Below, in pieces: positions 53,661 through 62,757 of a stretch of 64,000 bases of DNA; the first letter of the stretch is position 1, and each line of letters begins with the position of its first letter. The notes beneath the pieces are model-generated. The model was given only the letters and a program-made list of their open reading frames with translations. It was not told the DNA's origin and made no database searches. Both the position numbers and the translations under genes were made by a program. The DNA is from Variovorax sp. J2L1-78. Its GTDB lineage: Bacteria; Pseudomonadota; Gammaproteobacteria; Burkholderiales; Burkholderiaceae_C. The stretch spans positions 2,604,001 through 2,668,000 of the forward strand of contig NZ_JASZYB010000001.1 in the NCBI RefSeq assembly GCF_030317205.1. Direction: 5' to 3'.

Positions 53661-54887
53661 ATGACCGTCGCTGCCGAACTCGATCCCCCCGTCCGCCCCG
53701 CAGGCACCGTGCTGCCCGAAGTGAGCGCCATCGCCGCCGACATGGTCCAGCTGCGCCGCCACATCCACGCGCACCCCGAACTGGCCTTCGAGGAATTCGC
53801 GACCGGCGACCTGGTCGCCGAGCGGCTGGCGGAATGGGGCTACGAGGTGCACCGCGGCCTCGGCGGTACCGGCGTGGTCGGCACGCTGAAGCGGGGCACC
53901 AGCACCCGCCGCCTGGGCCTGCGTGCCGACATGGATGCGCTGCCCATCCACGAGACGACCCAACTGCCTTACGCCAGCCGCCACGCCGGCAAGATGCACG
54001 CGTGCGGCCATGACGGCCACACCGCCATCCTGCTCGCCGCGGCGCGCTGCATCGCGCAGGAAGGCGCCTTCGATGGCACGCTGAACCTCATCTTCCAGCC
54101 GGCCGAGGAAGGCCTGGGCGGTGGGCGCCGCATGGTGGAAGAGGGCCTGTTCGAGAAATTCCCTTGCGACGCCATCTTCGCGTTGCACAACATGCCGGGC
54201 TTCCCGGTCGGCAAGTTCGGCTTCAAGGCCGGGCCCTTCATGGCATCGTCCGACACCGTGCTCGTCACCGTCTCGGGCCGCGGCGGCCACGGCTCCGCGC
54301 CGCACCTGTCGGCCGACCCGGTGGTGGCGGCGGCGCACATCATCGTGGCGCTGCAGACCATCGTCGCGCGCAACGTCGACCCGCGCGACATGGCAGTGGT
54401 GTCCGTCGGCGCCATCCACGGCGGCGATGCGCCCAACGTGATCCCCGACGAGGTGAAACTGCGCCTGACGGTACGCGCCTACCGCCCCGAGACCCGTGCG
54501 CTGCTGCGCGAGCGCATCACGCAGCTGGTGCAGTCGCAGGCCACCACGCTGGGCGTGACGGCCGAGGTGGACTACCACTGGCGCTACCCGGCGCTGGTCA
54601 ACGACGCGGCCAGCACGACCTTCGCCCGGCAGGTCGCGCTCGACTGGCTCGGTGAAGACGGCCTGCTGGGCGAGCTTGAACCGCTCACCGGCAGCGAGGA
54701 CTTCTCCTTCATGCTGCAGCACTGCCCCGGCAGCTACCTGATCGTGGGCAACGGCGAAGGCGAAGGCCATCGCACCGGCGGCTGCATGGTCCACAACCCG
54801 GGCTACGACTTCAACGACGCCATCCTGCCGACTGCCGCGAGCTATTGGGTGCAGCTGGTGCGCCGCTTTCTTGCACCGGCCGCCTGA
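53661..54887 (+). CDS. M20-family amidohydrolase (hippurate/N-acyl-amino-acid hydrolase type)
   Basis: A 408-residue metalloenzyme that cleaves N-acyl or amide bonds. Metal-binding motifs are HACGHDGHTA, QPAEEGLGGGRRMVEEGL and GGHGSAPHLS; the N-terminal RRHIHAHPELAFEE is the typical start of M20D enzymes, and SEDFSFMLQHCPGSYL lies near the C-terminus. In-frame ATG at 53610 would add 17 residues; I prefer 53661. It is followed 42 bases later by a Bug receptor, so it probably hydrolyses a compound that the receptor brings in. Substrate unknown. Confidence 0.92.
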   Translation: MTVAAELDPPVRPAGTVLPEVSAIAADMVQLRRHIHAHPELAFEEFATGDLVAERLAEWGYEVHRGLGGTGVVGTLKRGTSTRRLGLRADMDALPIHETTQLPYASRHAGKMHACGHDGHTAILLAAARCIAQEGAFDGTLNLIFQPAEEGLGGGRRMVEEGLFEKFPCDAIFALHNMPGFPVGKFGFKAGPFMASSDTVLVTVSGRGGHGSAPHLSADPVVAAAHIIVALQTIVARNVDPRDMAVVSVGAIHGGDAPNVIPDEVKLRLTVRAYRPETRALLRERITQLVQSQATTLGVTAEVDYHWRYPALVNDAASTTFARQVALDWLGEDGLLGELEPLTGSEDFSFMLQHCPGSYLIVGNGEGEGHRTGGCMVHNPGYDFNDAILPTAASYWVQLVRRFLAPAA

Positions 54888-54929
54888 AGCTCCTTGTTGC
54901 CTTTCCATTCTTTTCGATTGCCCGCCGCC

Positions 54930-55916
54930 ATGACCCTCCGCACCGCCCTCCCCGCGCGCCGCCGCCTGCTGTCCACCCTCGCGCTCGCCATGCTGCCGAC
55001 CGCGCCGGCATGGTCGCAGGGCTACCCCGCCAAGCCGATCAAGATGGTGGTGGGCTATGCACCGGGTGGCTCGGTCGACATGGCCGCGCGCATCGCGGCC
55101 GACGTGATCGCCGCGCAGATCGGCGCCACCGTGGTGGTCGACAACCAGTCCGGCGCCGCCGGTGCAGTGGCAGCGCAGCGCCTCGTCAACAGCCCGGCCG
55201 ACGGCTACACGCTGCTGACCGGCTCCAGCAACGAGATGGCTGCGACGGGCCAGGTCAACCCGGCGCAGAAGTACGACCCGCTCAAGGACATGACGTCCAT
55301 CGGCCTCATCGCGACCGCGCCGGTGCTGCTGGTGGCGAGCCCGCGCACCAACGTGAAGTCGCTGGCCGAGTTCATCGAGCTGACTCGGCGCAACCCCGGC
55401 AAGTTCAGCTACGGCAGCTCGGGCGTGGGTTCGACGCTGCACTTCGCGGGCGAGCTCATCAAGCAGCGCGCGGGCATCTTCATGACGCACATCCCGTACC
55501 GCAGCACCTCGTCGCTCACGACCGACTTGGTGGGCGGCACGCTGGACTTCGCGATGATCTCGCCGACCGCCGCCGTGCCCTTCATCCAGGGCGGGCGCAT
55601 CGTGCCGCTGGGCGTGACCTCGGCCACGCGCATGGCCAGCCTGCCCAACGTGCCCGCGCTGGGCGAGAACCCGCAGCTCAAGGGTTATGAGCTCTCGGGC
55701 TGGTTCGCGCTCGCCGGCCCGGTCAACCTGCCTCCCGAGGTGACGCAACGCCTGCGCACCGCGCTGGCCACGGGCCTGAAAGACCCGGCGATCCGCAAGC
55801 GCCTGGAAGCCGGCGGCTCGGTGCCGGCCACCGGCAACGAGGACCTCGCGAAGATCATGCGCGACGACGTCGCCAAGTTCGCCGGCCTGGTGAAGTTCGC
55901 GAACATGAAGGACTGA
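54930..55916 (+). CDS. Bug/TctC-family periplasmic binding protein
   Basis: A 328-residue Bug receptor: signal peptide to LPTAPAWS-QGYP (about 30), then YPAKPIKMVVGYAPGGSVDMAARIAADVI, VVVDNQSGAAGAVAAQRLVN, and FSYGSSGVGSTLHFAGELIK. The start at 54930 (MTLRTALPARRR) fits a normal signal; the frame is open from 54894. It is paired with the M20 amidohydrolase and opposite the LysR gene, forming a small uptake-and-hydrolysis unit. No membrane permease gene is here. Confidence 0.9.
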   Translation: MTLRTALPARRRLLSTLALAMLPTAPAWSQGYPAKPIKMVVGYAPGGSVDMAARIAADVIAAQIGATVVVDNQSGAAGAVAAQRLVNSPADGYTLLTGSSNEMAATGQVNPAQKYDPLKDMTSIGLIATAPVLLVASPRTNVKSLAEFIELTRRNPGKFSYGSSGVGSTLHFAGELIKQRAGIFMTHIPYRSTSSLTTDLVGGTLDFAMISPTAAVPFIQGGRIVPLGVTSATRMASLPNVPALGENPQLKGYELSGWFALAGPVNLPPEVTQRLRTALATGLKDPAIRKRLEAGGSVPATGNEDLAKIMRDDVAKFAGLVKFANMKD

Positions 55917-56117
55917 GTCCCGTCTTTCGCGTCACGCTGCGTGCCGAACGGGTGGCCGAACTGCGACTGAAACCTGGCCGATGTCAGCCTGAGGTCGGCC
56001 AGCGGAAGCCGCGGGGCATCTGCGCCCGGCCTTCTCCGACGCGCCTTGTACTTCTGTTCTGGCGCACGCCGGCCACGGCGCGCTGCACAGTCCTCGAGTT
56101 CCCACTGGAGGTATCGC

Positions 56118-56303
56118 ATGGCAGACGACAGAACCCAGCGCGGCGCGGCTGACGCGGCCCGCATCAACATCAACGAAGAGCACGAGCTTCGCTACTGGGC
56201 GAAGGCGCTCAACGTCCCCGAGGCCGAGCTGCGCGAGGCCGTTGCCAAAGTCGGCGTGATGGCGAAGGACGTGCGCGCCCATCTCGGCTTGCCGGAGGTC
56301 TAA
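56118..56303 (+). CDS. DUF3606-family small protein
   Basis: A 61-residue protein MADDRTQRGAADAARININEEHELRYWAKALNVPEAELREAVAKVG followed by VMAKDVRAHLGL (quoted as two blocks). The central pattern with a short helix-turn-helix-like fold is DUF3606. GGAGG lies seven bases before the ATG. Two bases after its stop begins another small gene. Function not known; often seen in stress-related or plasmid contexts. Confidence 0.82.
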   Translation: MADDRTQRGAADAARININEEHELRYWAKALNVPEAELREAVAKVGVMAKDVRAHLGLPEV

Positions 56304-56305
56304 GG

Positions 56306-56575
56306 GTGGCCGGTGCCCTGAGGCACATCGCGCTGACCGTCGAGGAACCGGAGCCCGGCGATTTCGAATGGGTGCTGCTCGAGCAGGGCACCCAGTGGGC
56401 GGCGTTGAAACGGGCCAAGCGGCCCGTCGCCAGCTACGCGAAGGCGATGGCCGCAGGGCTGCGCGCCCTGCAGGAGATGATCGTCGACCTGGACGCTGGA
56501 CCGCGCGAGGAAGAGGCGCCAACGCAGCAGGTCAAGCGCGCGCAGTTTGGGTTTGGGTTCGGCAGCCTCAAATAG
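56306..56575 (+). CDS. Hypothetical protein, 89 residues
   Basis: An 89-residue protein beginning MAGALRHIALTVEEPEPGDF, containing VLLEQGTQWAALKRAKRPV and a terminal phenylalanine/glycine-rich QFGFGFGSLK. The GTG start follows the DUF3606 stop by two bases and has the GGAGG of that gene's end eight bases upstream. Likely co-translated with it. I do not recognise the family. Confidence 0.6.
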   Translation: MAGALRHIALTVEEPEPGDFEWVLLEQGTQWAALKRAKRPVASYAKAMAAGLRALQEMIVDLDAGPREEEAPTQQVKRAQFGFGFGSLK

Positions 56576-56586
56576 CGCAACAGTCT

Positions 56587-56751
56587 CTAGCGCAACACCC
56601 AGTAGCCCACGGCCGCCAGGAGCACCAGCAGCAAGACCATCCCGTTCCGCCGCCAGCCTCGAGCGCCCTCCTCGCTCCTGCGAAGCCTTTCATCGTTCAG
56701 ATGGTCGATCGTGTCCGGTGAACTTGCGTCGTTGAATCTGGTGTCTTCCAT
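56587..56751 (-). CDS. Small single-span membrane protein, 54 residues
   Basis: A 54-residue protein, MEDTRFNDASSPDTIDHLND at the start, polar to residue 36, then a membrane segment RNGMVLLLVLLAAVGYWVLR at the end. It converges on the previous hypothetical gene. Coding potential is plausible but short; start at 56751 is preferred to an upstream ATG at 56772. Confidence 0.45.
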   Translation of the reverse strand: MEDTRFNDASSPDTIDHLNDERLRRSEEGARGWRRNGMVLLLVLLAAVGYWVLR

Positions 56752-57043
56752 GCTATGCCTTGGCAAAGGCAACGGTCTACCTCGGCTCCCAATATGGCGC
56801 GGCTCACAATGGCGTGGATCGATGTAGGACTGCGTACTTGTGGACTACAGGAGCAATCGCCGCCGTCGACAGACGTGCGCAACCGATCACTGCGATGACG
56901 CGCCAACCGCACTTTGGTGCCTTCAATCGAGGAAGAGATTGCCGCGTACCGCGAGCCGGTGGAAGTGCTCGCCGTGCATGAAGTGCTCGGACGTCGCGAT
57001 CAGGGCGGGCCTGTTCGGATCTCATCAAAGGATGCCGTTCCGG
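56752..57043. other. Spacer next to the tRNA-Ser 3' end, possible degraded gene
   Basis: A 292-base spacer between the small membrane protein and the tRNA. At 56914-57020 one frame (TTG-GTG start) reads MVPSIEEEIAAYREPVEVLA and VHEVLGRRDQGGPVRISS, which has real-protein character, then it runs into the tRNA. This may be the remnant of a protein gene. I see no integrase remnant and no exact repeat of the tRNA end. Confidence 0.4.
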
Positions 57044-57128
57044 CGGAGAGTGTGAGATTCGAACTCACGGACGCTTTCACGTCGGCAGTTTTCAAGACTG
57101 CTGGTTTAAACCACTCACCCAACTCTCC
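57044..57128 (-). tRNA. tRNA-Ser (UGA anticodon)
   Basis: An 85-base class II tRNA. Acceptor arms GGAGAGT (57128-57122) and ACTCTCC (57051-57045) pair perfectly with discriminator G at 57044. The anticodon loop CTTGAAA shows TGA at 57094-57092 between stems AACTG/CAGTC-type arms, the variable arm is long, and the T-loop reads GTTCGAATC. The next three bases are CCG, not CCA, so the CCA end must be added by enzyme. Serine identity follows from the long variable arm and UGA anticodon. Confidence 0.93.
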
Positions 57129-57205
57129 GATGCCGCGCCGTTGCGGCGCAGCGCCGGCGATTTTATGCGGGCATCGGCGCGAGTCCGGCGCGTCGCCCGA
57201 AGAAT

Positions 57206-58453
57206 CTACGCATCCGGCAGAAAAAGCGTCTGCAGATCGCTCAGGAAATCCAGACCGCGCTCGGTCGGCCAGGCGTGCCACAGGTCGCGCTGCAGCAGGC
57301 CCTTGTTCTCGGCGGCCTCGAGGCCGCGCTGGATGGCGGTGATCGACAGGCCGGTGCGTTCGGTGAACTGCGCCAACGTGAAGCCTTCGCGCAGGCGCAG
57401 CGCGTTGAGCATGAATTCGAAGGGCAAGTCCGCGATGGCGACTTCGTCGCTCTGGGCGACGGCGGCGCCGGCCAGCGCCTGGGCCATGTAGCGCTGCGGT
57501 TCGCGGTAGCGCACCTGTCGCACCAGGCGGTGCGCGAAGCTGAGCTTGCTGTGCGCGCCCGCGCCGATGCCCAGGTAGTCGCCGAACTGCCAGTAGTTGA
57601 GGTTGTGGGCGCAGCGGTGCCCCTCGCGCGCATAGGCGGAGACTTCGTAGCGCGTCATGCCCAGCGCTGCCGTCGCCTCGGTGATGCGGTCGAGCATCGC
57701 GTAGGCGTCGTCGTCTTCGGGCACCACCGGCGGGAACTTGGCGAAGTAGGTGTTGGGCTCGATGGTGAGGTGGTAGACCGACAGGTGCGGCGGTGCCAGC
57801 GCCAGGGCCTGCGCCAGGTCGGCCTCGAGCTGCGCCGGCGTCTGGCCGGGCAGCGCGTACATCAGGTCGAGGTTGAAGGTGTCGAAGGCGCTGGCCGCTT
57901 CCTCGACGGCCGCGATGGCCTGCGCGCGGTCGTGCACGCGGCCGAGCGCCTGCAAGTGCGCGTCATTGAAGCTCTGCACACCGACCGACAGACGCGTGAC
58001 GCCCGCACCGCGATACGCGCGGAAGCGGTCACGCTCGAAGGTGCCAGGGTTGGCTTCGAGCGAGATCTCGCAGTCGGGTGCCAGCTTGAGGCGCGCACGC
58101 AGGTCGCCGATCAGGCGGTCGATGGCTTCGGGCGAGAACAGACTCGGGGTGCCGCCGCCGATGAAGATCGTGTGGACGGTGCGGCCCCAGATCAACGGCA
58201 GCGCCGCGTCGAGGTCGGCCACCAGGGCATCGAGGTAGCGCTGCTCGGGCAGTGCCTCGCCGCCGGCGCGCCACTCGTGCGAGTTGAAGTCGCAGTACGG
58301 GCACTTGCGCAGGCACCAGGGCAGGTGCACGTAGAGCGACAGCGGCGGCAGCGCGGCCAGCTGCAGCGGGCCGGGGCGCATCAGGTGCAGCACATCGTTG
58401 GCGTGCGGCGCGCCGGGCTCGACGGCCGCGGCGATCGGGACGGAGGCTTTCAC
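57206..58453 (-). CDS. hemW: Heme chaperone HemW (radical-SAM family, coproporphyrinogen-oxidase-like)
   Basis: A 415-residue radical-SAM protein. The cluster motif is CLRKCPYC (C-x3-C-x2-C) preceded by LYVHLPWC, then TIFIGGGTPSLFSPEAIDRLIGDL, EISLEANPGTFE, and GVTRLSVGVQSFN, all standard for HemW. The HemW-type C-terminal domain ends near TLFLPDA. It is thought to deliver heme to respiratory proteins rather than oxidise coproporphyrinogen. It overlaps the rdgB stop region by 4 bases and is part of the rph-rdgB-hemW cluster. Confidence 0.93.
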   Translation of the reverse strand: MKASVPIAAAVEPGAPHANDVLHLMRPGPLQLAALPPLSLYVHLPWCLRKCPYCDFNSHEWRAGGEALPEQRYLDALVADLDAALPLIWGRTVHTIFIGGGTPSLFSPEAIDRLIGDLRARLKLAPDCEISLEANPGTFERDRFRAYRGAGVTRLSVGVQSFNDAHLQALGRVHDRAQAIAAVEEAASAFDTFNLDLMYALPGQTPAQLEADLAQALALAPPHLSVYHLTIEPNTYFAKFPPVVPEDDDAYAMLDRITEATAALGMTRYEVSAYAREGHRCAHNLNYWQFGDYLGIGAGAHSKLSFAHRLVRQVRYREPQRYMAQALAGAAVAQSDEVAIADLPFEFMLNALRLREGFTLAQFTERTGLSITAIQRGLEAAENKGLLQRDLWHAWPTERGLDFLSDLQTLFLPDA

Positions 58454-59049
58454 AGCCAGTTGGCGCGCATCAGCGCCAGCATGGCTCGCGCGGCCTGGCC
58501 GCGGTGGCTGTGCGAATTCTTCACGTCGGGCGGAAGCTGCGCGAAGGTCTTGCCGAGAGACGGCAGGAACATCACGGGGTCGAAGCCGAAGCCGTTGTCG
58601 CCGACGGGTTCGCGGGTGATCTCGCCCGGTGCGCGGCCGACGGCGATCAGCGGCTCGGGGTCATCGGCACTGCGCAGGGCGACCAGCGTGCTGACGAGCG
58701 CGGCGCGGCGGTCGTCGACCGTCGCCATCTGCTCGAGCAGCGCGCGCACGTTGTTGGCGTCGCCCTTGGGGTAGCCGAACTGCGTGGCGTAGTAGGCGGT
58801 GTCGACGCCCGGCAGCCCGCCGAAGGCGTTGACGCACAGCCCCGCGTCATCGGCGATGGCCGGCAGGCCGGTGGCCGCGGCGGCATGGCGCGCCTTCGCC
58901 AGAGCGTTCTCGACGAAGGTGCGGAACGGTTCTTCCGCCTCGCCGACGCCGAGCTCCGACTGCCGCACCAGCTCGACGCCCAGCGGCGCGAAGAGCTGCT
59001 GCAGTTCGGCGAGCTTGCCGGCGTTGTTCGATGCCAGAACGAGTCTCAT
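58450..59049 (-). CDS. rdgB: XTP/dITP diphosphatase (RdgB/HAM1)
   Basis: A 199-residue house-cleaning nucleotidase that removes ITP, XTP and dITP. Family blocks are LASNNAGKLAELQQLF, TFVENALAKARHAAAATGLPAIADDAG (in two parts), GEITREPVGDNGFGFDPVMFLP, and SHRGQAARAM. It starts 26 bases downstream of rph on the same strand and its stop overlaps the hemW start by 4 bases. Confidence 0.96.
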   Translation of the reverse strand: MRLVLASNNAGKLAELQQLFAPLGVELVRQSELGVGEAEEPFRTFVENALAKARHAAAATGLPAIADDAGLCVNAFGGLPGVDTAYYATQFGYPKGDANNVRALLEQMATVDDRRAALVSTLVALRSADDPEPLIAVGRAPGEITREPVGDNGFGFDPVMFLPSLGKTFAQLPPDVKNSHSHRGQAARAMLALMRANWL

Positions 59050-59075
59050 GCGTGTGCCCTGCCCCCGTCCGGCTT

Positions 59076-59804
59076 TCAGGCGGCCAGCGCCTGCTGCTGC
59101 ATCAGCACCAGTTCGCCGATGCCCTTCTCGGCCAGGCCGAGCAGCGCGTCCATCTCGTCGCGCGTGAAGGCGGCGCCTTCGGCCGTGCCCTGCACTTCGA
59201 CGAAGTGGCCGGCGCCGGTCATCACGACGTTCATGTCGGTGTCGCAGGCCGAGTCTTCGATGTACTCGAGGTCGAGCAGCGGCGTGCCCTGCACGATGCC
59301 CACCGAGATCGCCGCGACGTGGCCGCGAATAGGCGACGCCGTGAGGGCGCCGCTGGCCAGCAGCTTGGCGACCGCATCCTGCGCCGCCACGAAGGCGCCG
59401 GTGATGGCCGCGGTGCGGGTGCCGCCATCGGCCTGGAGCACGTCGCAGTCGAGGTGGATGGTGCGTTCGCCCAGGGCCTTGAGGTCGAACACGGCGCGCA
59501 TCGAGCGGCCGATGAGGCGCTGGATCTCCTGCGTGCGCCCGGTCTGCTTGCCCTTGGCCGCCTCACGGCTGCTGCGGGTGTGCGTGGCGCGCGGCAGCAT
59601 GCCGTATTCGGCGGTGACCCAGCCCTCGCCGCTGCCCTTCTTGTGCGGCGGCACCTTCTCTTCGACCGAGGCGGTGCACAGCACGCGGGTCTGGCCGAAC
59701 TCGATGAGCACGGAGCCTTCGGCGTGGATGGTGAAGCCACGGGTGATGCGCACGGGGCGCAGCTGGTCGGCGGCGCGGGCGCCGCTGCGGAGGAAATCGG
59801 TCAT
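59076..59804 (-). CDS. rph: Ribonuclease PH
   Basis: A 242-residue phosphorolytic exoribonuclease that trims the 3' ends of tRNA. Features are [71 protein letters not shown] (in family order), and a phosphate-site R-x-x-R region. The residues before it begin at the ATG at 59804. It is preceded by the phosphatase gene with a 30-base gap and followed by rdgB. Confidence 0.96.
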   Translation of the reverse strand: MTDFLRSGARAADQLRPVRITRGFTIHAEGSVLIEFGQTRVLCTASVEEKVPPHKKGSGEGWVTAEYGMLPRATHTRSSREAAKGKQTGRTQEIQRLIGRSMRAVFDLKALGERTIHLDCDVLQADGGTRTAAITGAFVAAQDAVAKLLASGALTASPIRGHVAAISVGIVQGTPLLDLEYIEDSACDTDMNVVMTGAGHFVEVQGTAEGAAFTRDEMDALLGLAEKGIGELVLMQQQALAA

Positions 59805-59834
59805 GGGCGGAAAGAGAAGAAAGAGAGAAACGGG

Positions 59835-60740
59835 TCAGGCCTTGCGCGCTGCAGAGCGGCGGATGGCCTCGTTGATTTCGGCGATGGAGCGCTCGATCGC
59901 GTCCTCGTCCAGGTCGTCGAGTTCGGTCTCCGACGGCATCCCGGCCTGGATGGTGGACGCGAACACGCCGTCGCTGATGCTGTCGGTCGAGATGCCCCGA
60001 CCGATGCCGGGGGCATCGGGCATTTCCCACTCGAGCGCGATGAGCGTCACGTTGTCGCTGTGCGCGCCGCCCTTGCGCAGCGCCATCTCGGCCAGGTCGG
60101 GCGCCGCGTCGGACACCGGTTTGCCGGAAGAGAGCGTGTGCACGATGAGCGCGTCGTCGAGCACACCCCATACGCCATCGGAGCACAGCATGAGGCGGTC
60201 GCCGCGCTGCAGTTGCAGCGGCGCGGCGACATCGATCATCGGCGGCGTGGGCGAGCCCAGGCAGGTCAGCAGCAGGTTGCGGTTGACCGGCTCCGGCCCG
60301 CCGCCGGGGCGCGGGCGTTCGGCGTGGGAATGGTCGCGCGTGCGGGTCAGCAGCGCGCCGTCGCGCACCACGTACAGCCGCGAATCGCCGCAGTGCGCCC
60401 AGTGTGCCGTCGTGCCCTGCAGCACCGCCGCGACGACCGTGGTGCGCGGCGTGTCGAGCATGCCCTTGGTGCCGGCGTACCGCATGATCTGCTGATGTGC
60501 CGACATCACGGACGACGTGAGGAACGCCTTCACGTCCTTGAGCACCGGGCGCGCTTCGCGCTGGTACAGGGCGGCGATGGTCTGCAGCGCCATCTGCGCC
60601 GCGACCTCGCCTTCGGGGTGCCCCCCCATCCCGTCGGCCAGCACGAACAGGCCGGACTCGCGGGTGTAGCAGTAACCCATGCGGTCTTCGTTCTTGAGAC
60701 GACCGCCCTTGCGGCTGACCTGGAAAACGGAGAACTTCAT
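59835..60740 (-). CDS. PP2C-family Ser/Thr protein phosphatase
   Basis: A 301-residue PPM phosphatase. Catalytic motifs are LADGMGGHPEG (36-40 DGMGG), the TTVVAAVLQG strand, HCGDSRLYVV, MLCSDGVWGVL, and HSDNVTLIALE; all metal-binding aspartates are present. The ATG at 60740 overlaps the kinase stop by 4 bases (ATGA), so kinase and phosphatase form a matched pair acting on shared targets. The C-terminal 60 residues are acidic and specific. Targets are unknown. Confidence 0.93.
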   Translation of the reverse strand: MKFSVFQVSRKGGRLKNEDRMGYCYTRESGLFVLADGMGGHPEGEVAAQMALQTIAALYQREARPVLKDVKAFLTSSVMSAHQQIMRYAGTKGMLDTPRTTVVAAVLQGTTAHWAHCGDSRLYVVRDGALLTRTRDHSHAERPRPGGGPEPVNRNLLLTCLGSPTPPMIDVAAPLQLQRGDRLMLCSDGVWGVLDDALIVHTLSSGKPVSDAAPDLAEMALRKGGAHSDNVTLIALEWEMPDAPGIGRGISTDSISDGVFASTIQAGMPSETELDDLDEDAIERSIAEINEAIRRSAARKA

Positions 60741-61744
60741 GCCGGTCGGGTCGTGGGCGCCGCCGCCTTGGGCAGGCCCTTCTTGTCGAAGGAACGGATG
60801 TTGTCGATCGACAGGCGCACCTTCTCGCCGACCGTGAGCTTGGTGTAGCGGCGCTCGCCTTCGCGGCTGAGTTCCTTCTGCAGCGCGAACACCGACTGCG
60901 GCCGCGACAGCGGGTCGAGCGACATGCACCACTCGACCACTTCGATCATGTTGTCCGAGTAGATCCCGCGCAGGCGTGACAACGACAGGCCCAGCCGGTC
61001 CTTCTCGATGCGCTGCGGCGCGTCGTTGGGCGGGTAGCCCTGCATGCAGGCGTAGATGCAGGCGCCGATCGCGTAGATGTCGGTCCAGGGGCCCATCGAC
61101 GAATCGCGGCGGTACATCTCGGGCGCCGCGAAGCCGGGCGTGTACATCGGGCGGATGAAGTTGCCTTCCTTCGACAGCACCTCGCGGGCCGCGCCGAAGT
61201 CGATCATCACGGCGCGGTCGTCGTCGGTCACGAAGATGTTGGCCGGCTTGATGTCCAGGTGCAGCATCTTGTGCTGATGGACGATGCGCAGGCCGCGCAG
61301 GATCTCGTCGAACAGCGAGCGGATGGTCGATTCGCGGAAGACCTTCTGCTTCTTCAGGTCACGCGCGGTGACGATGAAGTCCTGCAGGGTCGCGCCCTCC
61401 AGGTAGTTCATCACCATGTAGACGGTTTCGTTCTCGCGGAAGAAGTTGAGCACGCTGACCACCGACGCGTGCGAAATCTGAGCCAGCGAGCGCCCTTCCT
61501 CGAAGAAGCTCTTGAGCCCCAGCCGGTAGAGCGACAGCTTCTCGGGCGGCACCTGCGGCGCCAGTTCGCCGGTGCCACGGGTGGCCAGCGACGAGGGCAG
61601 GTATTCCTTGATCGCCACCTGCTGGCCGCTGTGGTCGACCGCCAAGTACACCACGCCGAAACCACCCGCCGACAGGCGGCGCACGACGCGGTAGCCTCCG
61701 ATGACGGTGTCCGGCAGCAGGGGCGAAGGTTTGACCTTTGACAT
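60737..61744 (-). CDS. Serine/threonine protein kinase (Hanks type)
   Basis: A 335-residue cytoplasmic kinase. The glycine loop is LSAGGFGVVYLA (24-35), catalytic Lys46 in VAIKEYLP, HLDIKPANIF at 162-171, DFGAAR at 182-187, and a PGFAAPEMY activation-segment end. No transmembrane or PASTA region is present. It heads the kinase-phosphatase-rph-rdgB-hemW block. Its substrate is not shown by sequence; position next to RNA and nucleotide genes hints at growth control. Confidence 0.94.
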   Translation of the reverse strand: MSKVKPSPLLPDTVIGGYRVVRRLSAGGFGVVYLAVDHSGQQVAIKEYLPSSLATRGTGELAPQVPPEKLSLYRLGLKSFFEEGRSLAQISHASVVSVLNFFRENETVYMVMNYLEGATLQDFIVTARDLKKQKVFRESTIRSLFDEILRGLRIVHQHKMLHLDIKPANIFVTDDDRAVMIDFGAAREVLSKEGNFIRPMYTPGFAAPEMYRRDSSMGPWTDIYAIGACIYACMQGYPPNDAPQRIEKDRLGLSLSRLRGIYSDNMIEVVEWCMSLDPLSRPQSVFALQKELSREGERRYTKLTVGEKVRLSIDNIRSFDKKGLPKAAAPTTRPA

Positions 61745-61834
61745 AATCCGGGAGTTTCGCCCGAAGGCAAGGGGGCGGCAAGCGAACGCTGTGCCGTCGC
61801 CTCCGTGCGAGCAACATTTCCACAGTGAGGCGCA

Positions 61835-62749
61835 ATGTCAGTTTACAGCATGACCGGCTATGCCAGCGGCCAGAACGGCCCTGCCGGAACCCCGCCAGAA
61901 ACCGACCCGCGCCCTCTGGCGGCGGGCCGTCTGGGGGTCGAGATCCGCTCGGTCAACAGCCGATTCCTCGACCTGACTTTCAAGCTGCCGGAAGACCTTC
62001 GGCCATACGAGCCGGTGTTGCGCGAAATGCTCACCGGCCGGCTCAAGCGCGGCAAGGTCGAGCTGCGTGCCGCGGTCGAAAGCACCGCGCAGGGCGGCGT
62101 CGCGGAGCCTTCCACCCGGTTGCTGCAACGGCTCAACGGGGTGCAGGACGGCATCCGCGCCTGGCTGCCGAGCGCGCGCGAACTGAGCGTTGCCGACGTG
62201 CTCCGCATCGCCGCAGGCGATTCGACTTCGGCTGGCGACTGGGGCAGCATCGTGGCCGACGTGACCAGGAAGGCGCTCGACGGTCTGGTCGAAGCGCGCG
62301 AACGCGAAGGCGCCCGCCTGGCCGCGATGCTGAAAGACCACCTCGGCCAGCTCCGCAAGCTCACCACCCAGGCCGTGCCGCTGGTGCCGCAACTGGTCGA
62401 GCAGCAGCGCACCCGCTTCCTCGAGCGCTGGCAGGACGCGATGGGCCTCACGGGCGGCACGCTGCCCGAAGCCGCGCAGGACCGGGCCCTGAACGAGGCG
62501 ACCGCCTTCGCCATCCGCATCGACGTGGCCGAGGAGCTCACCCGCCTCGGCTCCCACCTCGACGAGATCGAGCGCCTGCTGAAGAAGGGCGGCGAGATCG
62601 GCAAGCGGCTGGACTTCCTGATCCAGGAACTGCACCGTGAAGCCAACACGCTGGGCTCCAAGTCGGCCGCCCTGGAGATGACGCGCATCGGCGTCGACAT
62701 GAAGGTGCTGATCGAGCAGATGCGCGAGCAGGTCCAGAACATCGAGTAG
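61835..62749 (+). CDS. YicC-family endoribonuclease/stress protein
   Basis: A 304-residue YicC/YloC protein, with [20 protein letters not shown] at the N-terminus, [20 protein letters not shown], then a long helical middle, and the C-terminal [40 protein letters not shown] in order. YicC has been reported to cleave small RNAs. It lies 8 bases before gmk and is divergent from the kinase gene. Length is near the family norm. Confidence 0.93.
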   Translation: MSVYSMTGYASGQNGPAGTPPETDPRPLAAGRLGVEIRSVNSRFLDLTFKLPEDLRPYEPVLREMLTGRLKRGKVELRAAVESTAQGGVAEPSTRLLQRLNGVQDGIRAWLPSARELSVADVLRIAAGDSTSAGDWGSIVADVTRKALDGLVEAREREGARLAAMLKDHLGQLRKLTTQAVPLVPQLVEQQRTRFLERWQDAMGLTGGTLPEAAQDRALNEATAFAIRIDVAEELTRLGSHLDEIERLLKKGGEIGKRLDFLIQELHREANTLGSKSAALEMTRIGVDMKVLIEQMREQVQNIE

Positions 62750-62757
62750 ACCCAACC

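Noticed and set aside
56946..57342. 142-residue plus-strand ORF running through the tRNA
   Set aside because: It reads through the tRNA-Ser gene and hemW 3' end; only its first 36 residues look protein-like.
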